The translations under genes and the position numbers were made by a program. A DNA stretch of 64,000 nucleotides from NCBI RefSeq assembly GCF_001562015.1, contig NZ_LASA01000086.1:55146-119145 (forward strand). The letters run 5' to 3'. Shown in pieces: positions 1-7,376 of this stretch; positions within the stretch are counted from its first letter, which is position 1; each line of letters opens with the position of its first letter. Source of the stretch: Endozoicomonas arenosclerae. Lineage in GTDB: Bacteria; Pseudomonadota; Gammaproteobacteria; Pseudomonadales; Endozoicomonadaceae. The notes beneath the pieces are model-generated. The model had not been told where the DNA came from. It made no database searches and worked only from the letters and a program-made list of their open reading frames with translations.

Positions 1-81
1 CTGTTCCTGATGGAAGAACCTAAAGGTCAGATTGCTGAAGTGATGCCTGATGGCAGTGTGACCATGATTGATGTGACTTAA
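1..81 (+). CDS. C-terminal tail of an upstream gene (possibly a NarK/NasA-type nitrate transporter)
   Basis: An open frame runs from the first base to a TAA at 79-81 and gives the last 26 residues of a protein whose start lies outside the window. The tail is hydrophilic and ends in MIDVT. It reminds me of the C-terminal tail of NarK/NasA-type nitrate/nitrite transporters of pseudomonads. That would fit the PP2C-kinase gene downstream, a type of gene found near nitrate-assimilation genes in Pseudomonas. The identity is inference from a very short piece; only the reading frame and stop are seen directly. Confidence 0.45.
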   Translation: MFLMEEPKGQIAEVMPDGSVTMIDVT

Positions 82-95
82 ATAAAACTTTCGAT

Positions 96-120
96 TCAGT
101 GGCTCCCTGAGAGCCACTGA
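96..120 (+). terminator. Terminator-like hairpin after the upstream gene
   Basis: A perfect 9-bp stem, TCAGTGGCT (96-104) and AGCCACTGA (112-120), with a 7-base loop, lies 15 bases after the upstream stop codon. No clear T-run follows, so it may be a weak terminator or a 3'-end stabilising hairpin. Confidence 0.55.
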
Positions 121-200
121 AACAAAGCAAAGTACTCAAGGCACACCACTCCAGCAACTCGCCCAATCAAGATTCATGAACTTTCTGGTGATAATAAAGT

Positions 201-215
201 CAATGTATTACATTG
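201..215 (+). promoter_or_regulatory. Putative operator of the toxin-antitoxin operon
   Basis: CAATGTATTACATTG is a perfect 15-bp palindrome, directly followed by an AT-rich TATATATAA stretch (216-224) that could hold the -10 element. It lies 31 bp before the antitoxin start. Ribbon-helix-helix antitoxins commonly repress their own operon through such palindromes. The site is seen; binding by this antitoxin is inferred. Confidence 0.5.
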
Positions 216-245
216 TATATATAACATTAATCAGAGGAATTCATT

Positions 246-494
246 ATGCCCATGATTATGAAGCCAGTTCGTTTTGAAGAAAAATCTCTGGACAGGCTGG
301 ACAAACTTGCCGCTATTGAGGACCGTGATGCGTCATATCTCATTCGCGCTGCTGTTGATGCCATGCTGGATGCCCATGAATGGCAGGTTCAGGACTCTCT
401 GGACACCTTGCAGAAAATTGACTCAGGAGAGATGGAGCTGGTCAGCCACGAAGATGTGAAAAAGCGTTTTCAGGCCAAGAGGACTAAGAATTGA
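246..494 (+). CDS. Ribbon-helix-helix (CopG/ParD-like) antitoxin
   Basis: This 82-residue protein starts at an ATG preceded by AGAGGA at a good distance. The N-terminal part (PVRFEEKSLDRLDKLAAIED, then SYLIRAAVDAML) has the beta-strand plus two-helix pattern of ribbon-helix-helix DNA-binding antitoxins. The C-terminal half is acidic and helical, as expected for the toxin-neutralising part. Its stop overlaps the start of the next gene (TTGA), typical of a translationally coupled type II toxin-antitoxin pair. It probably binds and neutralises the downstream ParE/RelE-type toxin and represses the operon through the palindrome at 201-215. Further in-frame ATGs at 252 and 258 are possible alternative starts. 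Confidence 0.82.
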   Translation: MPMIMKPVRFEEKSLDRLDKLAAIEDRDASYLIRAAVDAMLDAHEWQVQDSLDTLQKIDSGEMELVSHEDVKKRFQAKRTKN

Positions 495-763
495 TCAAGT
501 GGTCGAAGAAAGCAGAAGCTCAGCTTGAGAAACATTATGAGCTAATGCGGTTAAGAGAATACCAAGACCCTGATGCTGTTATAGATCGTATTTTTGAAGC
601 TATAGAACACCTGGTGTTGAATCCAAAAATGGGTAAGGAACTCGTGGGCGGTCTTTATAAGTTGACCATTAAAAACCCGCAATATGTTGTGTTCTATACG
701 GCAGGAAAAGACATCAGAATCACCGGTATCTACCACCATAGTCAGAATCGTCCCCTTCTATAA
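491..763 (+). CDS. ParE/RelE-superfamily toxin
   Basis: The protein has 90 residues and starts with TTG, overlapping the antitoxin stop by four bases; a GAGG lies just upstream. The pattern KAEAQLEKHYELMRLR, then NPKMGKELVGGLYKLTIK and YVVFYTAGKDIRITGIYHHSQ, fits the ParE/RelE fold. It contains the conserved G-x-Y-x-L core strand and the C-terminal strand ending in the family's usual 'I.H.R' type tail. ParE members poison DNA gyrase and RelE members cleave ribosome-bound mRNA. The sequence looks closer to ParE, but the target cannot be settled by eye. It is complete and looks intact. Confidence 0.82.
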   Translation: MIKWSKKAEAQLEKHYELMRLREYQDPDAVIDRIFEAIEHLVLNPKMGKELVGGLYKLTIKNPQYVVFYTAGKDIRITGIYHHSQNRPLL

Positions 764-843
764 GTACGTCAGCGCCTCCTGAAAACTTGGCTACCTCCGC
801 TATTGAGCATGTGTTATCTGCCTGTAAAAAAGAAAAAAAGACT

Positions 844-2565
844 ATGAAGCAGTTAAGAATCACCACAGCCGGAGCCAGCAGTGCCGGTATCAAGGAAGAA
901 AACCAGGACGCCTGGGTAGCGGAAGTACCTGCTCAATCCAGCGTAATGACTCATAAAGGTGCAGTACTGGCCCTGGCTGATGGTGTCAGCGCCTGCACAG
1001 AAGCCCGCCGGGCCAGTCATACCAGTATTTCCAGCTTTACTTCCGACTATTACAGCACCCCTGATTCCTGGACAGCCCGACACTCTGCCGCCAAGATTCT
1101 CAGCGCCCTGAACCGCTGGCTTTACCAGCAGGGTCATACCGATCCAAGGGATCAGGGCAGCTGGTGCACCACCTTTACCGCCATGATTCTGAAGTCGGCA
1201 ACCGTACATCTTGTGCATACCGGTGACTCCAGAGCCTGGCGACTGAGAAACGGTGAACTGGAATGTCTGACTCGTGATCACACCGCCATCATGGGTGGAC
1301 GATATTATCTGGGTAAAGCTCTGGGAATGTCCCCGGATGTTGAAGTGGATTACCGCTCAGAAGCGCTGGATACCGGTGACATCCTGTTGCTGACAACCGA
1401 TGGCATACACGACTTTCTATCCCAGGATGATCTGATCGAGAGTTTCTCCCAATCAGACTCTCTGGACGAAGTAGCCCAAAGCCTGGTTGAAAAAGCCCTG
1501 AAACAGGGCAGTAATGACAATCTGACCTGTGTCGTATGCAGAGTGGACGAAGTGCCCGCAGGCGATCAAGCAGAAAACCTGCAAAGACTAGCGGAACTCA
1601 GGCTACCACCAGACCTTTACCCCGGCCAGATACTGGACGGCTACCGTATTCTTGAAGCGCTTCATGCCAGCAAGCGCAGTCAGTTGTATCTTGCAGAAGA
1701 TACACAGTCAGAAGGTGACTCCCCGAATCATGTAGTCATCAAGACACCTTCCATCAATTTTGAGGATGACCCTGATTATCTTGAAGGGTTTATGCGGGAA
1801 GAGTGGATAGGAAGAAGAGTCCAGCACCCTTCTGTGATGAAAGTGTTTGCTCCAAAACCAGGCAGACAGTTTCTGTACCACACCTGTGAATACATTCGCG
1901 GGCAAACCCTGCGCAGTTGGATGCAGGACAACCCTAAACCTTCATTGACCGAAGTCAGGGGCATCGTCCAACAGATCATTACCGCTATTCGTGGATTACA
2001 CCGGCTGCAGATTCTGCATCAGGACCTGAAACCGGAAAACCTGATGTTTGACCAGGAAGGTCGCCTGAAACTGATTGATTTTGGTTCTGCCAGAGTGGCG
2101 GGGGATAGAGAAAGTCAGCAGGGTTCTCAAACGGAACTGCCTCAAGGCACCAAAAATTACACAGCCCCCGAATACTTCCTGGATGGCAACATTGATGAGC
2201 GAGCAGACCAGTTTGCCATTGGCGTGATGGCTTATGAGTTGCTGACAGGAGAATTGCCCTACCCGGAACATTCAGGCAGCAGCATCAGGGTGCGGCATTA
2301 TCAACATATGAAGTACAGACCTGCCAATCAGTCTGACTCCTCGATCCCATCTTGGATTGACTCGGCACTGGCAAAAGCAGTGGCTGCAGACCCGGCAAAA
2401 CGCTACCCGGCCCTGTCTGAATTTTTGCAGGACCTGAAGCAACCCAACAGTTCATTCCAGAGTCGCAGTTTTCAGCCATTGATTGAAAGAAACCCTGTCC
2501 TGACCTGGCAGTTGATAGCGCTGTTACTCTTGATTATCAACCTGATCCAGTATTCAGGTATCTGA
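844..2565 (+). CDS. Fused PP2C-type phosphatase / Ser-Thr protein kinase, membrane-anchored
   Basis: The chosen start is ATG 844 (573 aa); an in-frame TTG at 787 would add 19 unlikely residues. Residues about 1-245 are a PP2C phosphatase with the metal-binding motifs LALADGVS, HTGDSRAWR, TTDGIHDF and SNDNLTCVV. Residues about 265-530 are a Hanks-type kinase with the lysine in VVIKTP, the catalytic loop HQDLKPEN, the DFG motif and the APE motif. A single hydrophobic helix ends the protein (LIALLLLIINLIQ), so both enzymes should face the cytoplasm. The same fusion sits near nitrate-assimilation genes in pseudomonads. Its substrate is unknown; one polypeptide could both phosphorylate and dephosphorylate it. 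Confidence 0.9.
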   Translation: MKQLRITTAGASSAGIKEENQDAWVAEVPAQSSVMTHKGAVLALADGVSACTEARRASHTSISSFTSDYYSTPDSWTARHSAAKILSALNRWLYQQGHTDPRDQGSWCTTFTAMILKSATVHLVHTGDSRAWRLRNGELECLTRDHTAIMGGRYYLGKALGMSPDVEVDYRSEALDTGDILLLTTDGIHDFLSQDDLIESFSQSDSLDEVAQSLVEKALKQGSNDNLTCVVCRVDEVPAGDQAENLQRLAELRLPPDLYPGQILDGYRILEALHASKRSQLYLAEDTQSEGDSPNHVVIKTPSINFEDDPDYLEGFMREEWIGRRVQHPSVMKVFAPKPGRQFLYHTCEYIRGQTLRSWMQDNPKPSLTEVRGIVQQIITAIRGLHRLQILHQDLKPENLMFDQEGRLKLIDFGSARVAGDRESQQGSQTELPQGTKNYTAPEYFLDGNIDERADQFAIGVMAYELLTGELPYPEHSGSSIRVRHYQHMKYRPANQSDSSIPSWIDSALAKAVAADPAKRYPALSEFLQDLKQPNSSFQSRSFQPLIERNPVLTWQLIALLLLIINLIQYSGI

Positions 2566-3126
2566 GTCAGTCACTAAAATGACACCCAGCCAAGCATACA
2601 ATGAGGTGATTCATGCACCTATGACCAGCCGCAAAGCCAGATCCAGCAGTACTTCTGGTCAATTTTTAGCAGAACACTGACAGCTACCTTTTCCGGCGAG
2701 ATACAGGTACTATGTCGCTCAATAGAAATGTTTGATCCATTTCAAAAACAGGATGTTAATGAGCTCAGGGACATCAGCTCGTGGGAACTTCACTTCAGCC
2801 CAAGTCTATGGGCGGTAGCGTGTCTGGTTATATCTTAATTTGTGTTTTTTTGTACAAAGCTACGGAAATTGGCTCGTAGAAGCATGTTCTAACTAATCGT
2901 TCTAACTTTTTGATTTTGAATCAGAACATGTTCAAAAAATAATCGGACGAATGTTGAGCGACAAATATACGAATTATGAAATGCTACTGCCTAACTAATG
3001 ATCAATCTGAAGTATTTGACAGCAGAGACCTGGGAGTCATAAGGACTGCTGAAAGTTTTGTTACTCACAGATAGTTTGCTATGCGAAACTGAGTCGTATA
3101 AGTAAGCTGTTAGTTGAAGGAGATAC
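2566..3126. other. Intergenic stretch without recognisable genes
   Basis: These 561 bp hold no convincing reading frame on either strand. An AAGGAG ribosome-binding site near the right end serves the small gene at 3127. No clear promoter or repeat was found. Base composition is AT-rich towards the right, in keeping with an accessory segment that attracts insertions. Confidence 0.5.
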
Positions 3127-3231
3127 ATGGATAACATTTCAGTAATAACAAACATCGTTTTAGCATCATTGACGGCTATTTATGTATGGCTTACGCATAG
3201 GATGCTGAAAGCAGCAAAAGCAGGAAATCAA

Positions 3232-3235
3232 TTAG
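3232..3235. repeat. Target-site duplication TTAG, left copy
   Basis: TTAG directly precedes the left inverted repeat of the IS and is repeated at 4394-4397 directly after the right inverted repeat. It fits the YTAR 4-bp target duplicated by IS5-group elements. Confidence 0.85.
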
Positions 3236-4393
3236 GGAACCTGCGAATAACCTCTAATTTGCCTCCCTTCTTGAATCGAGTTCGAAATAGGACTGAAATC
3301 AGAGGTCAAAACCCCTTATTTGTATAATATTCAGCCACTTTCGTGGCTTCAGGGCGGACTAACCCTGTGCTCGGATCATTTGATCCAGTCGAACAATATT
3401 CGCCAGGGCAAATAAAGTAGACAGTTTATTGTCATTCTTCTTCAAACCTCGATACCTGGCTTTTATAAATCCAAATTGACACTTAATGATTCTGAAGGGG
3501 TGTTCGACTGCTGCTCTCAGACTGGCCTTGGTAAATTCCAGTTTGATGGGCACCTTATTTTTTCGGGGATGCTTCTTCAGCTCTTTCACGATGCTGGGCT
3601 TTTCAGCTATGAACCACTCAGCTTCACAGGACTCCAATTCTTTCCGATTCTCGGCCCCGCGATAGCCAGCATCTGCAAAGATAAATTGCTCATCACCGTG
3701 CAGCAGCTGTCCTGCCTGATTCAGGTCATGTTCGTTAGCTGGAGTGGTCGTCAAGCTGTGTGTAAAACCTGTTCTTGCATCAACACCTATATGGGCTTTC
3801 ATGCCAAAGTGCCATTGGTTGCCTTTCTTGGTTTGATGCATATCCGGATCTCTTTGACGGGCATTATTCTTGGTAGACGTCGGCGCTTCAATAATAGTGG
3901 CATCAACCAAAGTACCTTCCTTGAGAATAATACCCGCATCGGTTAACCAGCCATTGATCTCCTGAAAAATAGCTCGACCCAGATGATGTTTTTCCAAAAG
4001 ATGGCGAAAGTTCATGATCGTTGTGCGATCGGGTATAGGTTTGTCCAGAGTTAATCGGGCAAACAATCTCATGGAAGCTATTTCATACAATCCGTCTTCC
4101 ATACCTTCATCACTGAGGTTATACCATTGCTGGAGACAGTGAATTCGCAGCATAGAGGGTAGAGGATAAGGAGGTCTTCCGTTGCCACGCTTAGGGTAAT
4201 AGGGCTCGATTACGGCCTCTAAGCGTTTCCATGGAATCAGAACCTCCATTCTTTCAAGAAAAATTTCCCTACGAGTTCTGCGTCGCTTCTGGCTGAATTC
4301 ACTGTCGGAAAAAGAGAGTTGTTGGTCCATGACTACCTCTGATCAAGCTGCTGAGATTATTATCTCATGATCAGGGACTTATTCGCAGGTTCC
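3236..4393 (-). mobile_element. Complete IS5-family insertion sequence, 1158 bp
   Basis: The element is bounded by 15-bp perfect terminal inverted repeats, GGAACCTGCGAATAA at 3236-3250 and its complement at 4379-4393, and by TTAG duplications on both sides. It carries one intact transposase gene on the minus strand. The perfect ends, intact duplication and full-length transposase suggest a recent insertion. A second, apparently identical copy starts at 63769 in the opposite orientation. Confidence 0.95.
3359..4330 (-). CDS. IS5-family DDE transposase
   Basis: This 323-residue protein has the N-terminal DUF772-like region ([20 protein letters not shown]) and an RNase H-like core with likely catalytic residues in [10 protein letters not shown] (Asp), [10 protein letters not shown] (Asp) and [11 protein letters not shown] (Glu, followed by the IS5-type K/R motif with [11 protein letters not shown]). 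It starts at ATG 4330, just inside the IS end. Length and motif order are normal for the family, so the enzyme should be active. A small hairpin (AGCCAC/GTGGCT, about 3333-3348) lies after its stop. Confidence 0.95.
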   Translation of the reverse strand: MDQQLSFSDSEFSQKRRRTRREIFLERMEVLIPWKRLEAVIEPYYPKRGNGRPPYPLPSMLRIHCLQQWYNLSDEGMEDGLYEIASMRLFARLTLDKPIPDRTTIMNFRHLLEKHHLGRAIFQEINGWLTDAGIILKEGTLVDATIIEAPTSTKNNARQRDPDMHQTKKGNQWHFGMKAHIGVDARTGFTHSLTTTPANEHDLNQAGQLLHGDEQFIFADAGYRGAENRKELESCEAEWFIAEKPSIVKELKKHPRKNKVPIKLEFTKASLRAAVEHPFRIIKCQFGFIKARYRGLKKNDNKLSTLFALANIVRLDQMIRAQG

Positions 4394-4702
4394 TTAGCAC
4401 AGGTATTTTGCCTGAACAGCACAGAGGGCGCTCCTTTCAGTTCACTTCCTCATGTTTTTTCAGATTGTTAAGCGGGACTTAAGGCTATTTTGCTTGGTTT
4501 AGCGAATTCATGGTTTTATTAGACGATGGGATAGTAACGCTTTTTCAGTTCGTTCAAAAGCTCAAAGAGACCTTTTAGGAGAAAGGTTATGACTCTATGA
4601 CGCCAGCGAATACATCGCCAGCAGCAGCTTGCTTATCGTGTTTTATAAACTAATCTGATTGCGTTGATTAAGTATCAAAAAGCAAGGGCATGAGAGTAGG
4701 CG

Positions 4703-6850
4703 GTGAATAAATTTAGGCTTAGTAAACAAGTATTCATGTCATTCTGCTGGCTTTCAGTGTTTGCTATTTCTGTTTTTACTGTCCCATTTTTTGTCGAAGC
4801 TTCTGATGAGAGTGTTGATGATTCTAACGATAGGGGGTGCTTATATCGATCGGGTGATAATGCACAGCAAGCCTTTGACTATTTTAAAGAAAACACCCAC
4901 TTTCTTTCCCTAACCCATTCAAACGAAGGCCTCTGTCTGGGCTTGGCCTGTGCCTGGCTTCAGGCGGTTCTTGATCAGCCGGATTCTCGCTCGCGGCTCA
5001 AGCTGCGATTAGAGACTTGCAGCCGGAATTCAAAACAAGGCTGGCGTTATCAGGGTCAGTATTACAACAGCCTTCAAGAAGAACTTCAGGCAGCGCAGCA
5101 ACGTTATGATGCCTATCGAACGGCATACGCCTCGCCAGACAACCCTGAAACACTGAAGCGTTTTTCAGAAATCGATGCAGAATCCGCCGAGCGGGTAGAA
5201 ACCAAAGTCTGGGTTCAGTGGCTCTATCGTGAGCAGCAACGTCAGCAGGGGTGTTCGGCTAAAGTCACTGAAAGCGATAAAGCTCTGCCAAGACTCACCA
5301 TGACCCAAGCTTGGCCTGTGGTCACCACTCGCGCCAGCACTGTGGAGCTGCTCAGAACACTTCGGAACCAGCCAGCTCCAGCCCATTATCTGCTGTCGTC
5401 AGGAAAGCATGCTCTGGCTCTGACCGTCGAGAAAGATCGACTCATTCTCTTTGACCAGAATGCTCCCTGCTACATCCATGAAACTCTCCCGGACAATAGC
5501 GACATTCTGGCCAGTGAACTCTTTGATGCCTTGGCTATCCAGCCCGACTGCAGTACCGCTATTGACCACAATGGCTCTGTGATTCGTTGCGGAACACTGT
5601 CAGCTGTTCAACCCGTTTCATCCTCTATCAGCTGGGAAGCGATAGAACCCATCATAGAAAACCTGATGAACAACCGGGTGGCCGTATGGACGCTTCAAGC
5701 GGTTCTACCAGAGAATGTCAGCGAGGAACGAAAGACAGAAGCTGACTGGCGAACAGAATGGCTGGTGGAAAACCTGTCAAAACGCTTTCCAGTGCCTGCC
5801 AACACCCTTGATGCTGACGGCTACAGTCGCCTGCATCTGGCCAGTCGATTAGGTAATCTGGAGAGTGTCGAGACGTTGCTGGTAGAGGGTGAAGACCCCG
5901 CTTTTCAATCACCTGAGGGGCTGACAGCGTTTGACTTGGCGTGTCATCATTACCCCGATATAGCCAAGCGTTTGCAACAGGCATTGCAACAACAGGGCAT
6001 ACAGCCTGTCTGCACCCCGGATAAAACCGGCACTTTTCATCCCCAACTTCATAAACCATGGAGACCTGCCCAGGCTCCCCTGCCTGATGATCTGGTGCAG
6101 GCTCACCGTGAAATCATGCAAAACCGACTTCCCGGAAGCTCTGTAACCGTTCAGGGGGCAACCACTATCCGGCCGTTACAGGATCATTGCCCGGTTGGAG
6201 GTTGTAGCCAGGCTGGAAGCAGTTGGGAAGACTTTAAGTTCCGCAAGGCGCTGGGCACCATAGGGCGTGGAGAAGATCCAGTATCCCGATTTGTGGATCG
6301 GATAGAGCAGGTTCATGATGATATTGTAGGGTTTGTGACGGATCACCACCCAACCCTGTCAGCCATCATGATCACTTCAAGAGAAGTGCAGGGGAAACTT
6401 GTCGCTGAGCAGGTTGATTTGCTAGACAGAGCCACTGGAAGGGTCATCAGCCAAAGCTGGAGCAACCTTGACCAGAACCTTAAGGATGAATTTAATGGGT
6501 TGCTGAAGGTTGCGGCGGTTATGCCGGGCGGGAAGCCTATTAAGAGTGTGACTTCTAATATTAATCCAAAAAATTTGATTGGAAGACAAACTCCTGCTGA
6601 GATGTCAGAATCAAAAGTGAACAGTATTAGAAAAAAATATAGGAAGGCAGAAGGGTATAACCAGATACCTATCGATGTTGCAGAAGTTGATGGCGGTCAA
6701 AAGATTATTCTGGATGGGCATCATCGTTGGCAGGCTGCAATTCGAGAGAAACTAGATGAAGTACCTATAAAAATTCATAAAGTAAGCAAAGAACAAGCAG
6801 ATGGACTGCTAAAGGAAGCAGCGGAGGCCAAACTTTATGAAGACCATTGA
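4703..6850 (+). CDS. Chimeric toxin/effector: C58-like protease, ankyrin repeats, ParB/Srx-like C-terminus
   Basis: GTG start, 715 aa. A hydrophobic N-terminal segment (residues about 8-34) looks like a signal peptide. Residues about 60-275 resemble a YopT/AvrPphB-type (C58) papain-like protease. The candidate nucleophile is Cys in NEGLCLGLACAWLQ, the His is in SSGKHALALTV and the Asp in LILFDQNAP. Residues about 370-435 are two ankyrin-like repeats (DGYSRLHLASRLGNLESVETLL and GLTAFDLACHHY). The last about 100 residues hold a ParB/sulfiredoxin-like motif (IILDGHHRWQAAI), known as a C-terminal module of polymorphic toxins. The 3' end is visibly AT-richer than the rest, and a 14-base overlap leads into a probable immunity gene. 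The domain calls are by motif; the target and secretion route are unknown. Confidence 0.72.
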   Translation: MNKFRLSKQVFMSFCWLSVFAISVFTVPFFVEASDESVDDSNDRGCLYRSGDNAQQAFDYFKENTHFLSLTHSNEGLCLGLACAWLQAVLDQPDSRSRLKLRLETCSRNSKQGWRYQGQYYNSLQEELQAAQQRYDAYRTAYASPDNPETLKRFSEIDAESAERVETKVWVQWLYREQQRQQGCSAKVTESDKALPRLTMTQAWPVVTTRASTVELLRTLRNQPAPAHYLLSSGKHALALTVEKDRLILFDQNAPCYIHETLPDNSDILASELFDALAIQPDCSTAIDHNGSVIRCGTLSAVQPVSSSISWEAIEPIIENLMNNRVAVWTLQAVLPENVSEERKTEADWRTEWLVENLSKRFPVPANTLDADGYSRLHLASRLGNLESVETLLVEGEDPAFQSPEGLTAFDLACHHYPDIAKRLQQALQQQGIQPVCTPDKTGTFHPQLHKPWRPAQAPLPDDLVQAHREIMQNRLPGSSVTVQGATTIRPLQDHCPVGGCSQAGSSWEDFKFRKALGTIGRGEDPVSRFVDRIEQVHDDIVGFVTDHHPTLSAIMITSREVQGKLVAEQVDLLDRATGRVISQSWSNLDQNLKDEFNGLLKVAAVMPGGKPIKSVTSNINPKNLIGRQTPAEMSESKVNSIRKKYRKAEGYNQIPIDVAEVDGGQKIILDGHHRWQAAIREKLDEVPIKIHKVSKEQADGLLKEAAEAKLYEDH

Positions 6851-7220
6851 TATGATAAGAAAATTTATTTGCCTTCAGTCTGGACTCATGTCTGAATTTA
6901 GACGTCAGTTTCCTGATTGTCAGGATTACAGATTCCTATTGGACTTTCCCAAAAAAGGTCATATAAATTATGGTGGATATGAATGGTCATTCATTAAACA
7001 TGGCGCAGGGCTCTTGTTTGTGAATCAATCAAATCATCAAGAGATAGATATTAACAGAAGTGCTTCAAATCCGATTTTTTTTGATATTCAAAGAATAAAG
7101 CAATATTTTGAATCTCAAAAAATGTGTTCAAACTGTATTGAAGACGATATTTACGCAGCTATAGAAGAAGGAAAAGTCATAGAGATTGATCATGAATATA
7201 AATTACTCAAACTAAAATAA
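6837..7220 (+). CDS. Probable immunity protein (DUF6896-like)
   Basis: This 127-residue cytoplasmic protein has no signal peptide, and its start overlaps the toxin's 3' end by 14 bases. The central pattern (GGYEWSFIKHGAGLLFVNQ, then EIDINRS and FFDIQRIKQYFES, with a final short strand region) resembles the DUF6896 family, small proteins often found next to toxin C-termini. The gene is AT-rich, like the toxin's last domain, so the two probably travelled together. The most likely job is to neutralise the ParB/Srx-like toxin domain. The immunity role rests on position and family resemblance, not on a demonstrated activity. Confidence 0.6.
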   Translation: MKTIDMIRKFICLQSGLMSEFRRQFPDCQDYRFLLDFPKKGHINYGGYEWSFIKHGAGLLFVNQSNHQEIDINRSASNPIFFDIQRIKQYFESQKMCSNCIEDDIYAAIEEGKVIEIDHEYKLLKLK

Positions 7221-7258
7221 GTCTTAACTGCATTGTGAATCATGAAAAGCGATTAGCT

Positions 7259-7328
7259 TTGCTCGATAGGGTAACGGGAAAGATAGTTCCAGAGCTGGAG
7301 CAGCCTTAACCAGAACCTTAAGAATAAA
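7259..7328 (+). pseudogene. Decayed copy of the toxin's pre-C-terminal coding region
   Basis: About 70 bases here match 6419-6488 inside the toxin gene by eye, including the shared run AGCTGGAGCA, then CCTT, then ACCAGAACCTTAAG. In the toxin this codes for LLDRATGR...SWSNLDQNLKDE. In the copy the frame is broken by a small deletion and stop codons. It looks like the junction of a former or displaced toxin cassette left behind the immunity gene. Confidence 0.7.
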
Positions 7329-7350
7329 CCCGAAGCAAGCTCCGGGTTTA
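7325..7350. terminator. Terminator hairpin between convergent genes
   Basis: TAAACCCG (7325-7332) pairs perfectly with CGGGTTTA (7343-7350). It lies between the immunity gene on the plus strand and nhaA on the minus strand, and could end transcription from both sides. Confidence 0.55.
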
Positions 7351-7376
7351 GATATACAGAAAAGAACAAATTGTCT

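Larger units (their letters stand above)
3127..4471 (+). pseudogene. Small membrane-protein gene split by the IS5 element
   Basis: An ATG with a strong AAGGAG site opens a frame whose first 36 residues include one hydrophobic helix (ITNIVLASLTAIYVWLTH). The IS5 element enters after the codon for Leu36. Removing the IS (3236-4393) and one copy of the TTAG duplication rejoins the frame, which continues for 24 more residues (AQVFCLNSTEG...) to a TAA at 4469-4471, giving a 60-residue product. The function is unknown. As it stands, the 5' part reads into the IS and stops at about 3327. Confidence 0.6.

Noticed and set aside
2988..3126. Possible integron attC site (GCCTAAC ... GTTAG, and GTTAAGC after the IS)
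   Set aside because: The outer boxes do not match as a full R''/R' pair and no paired inner arms could be drawn; no integrase is seen.
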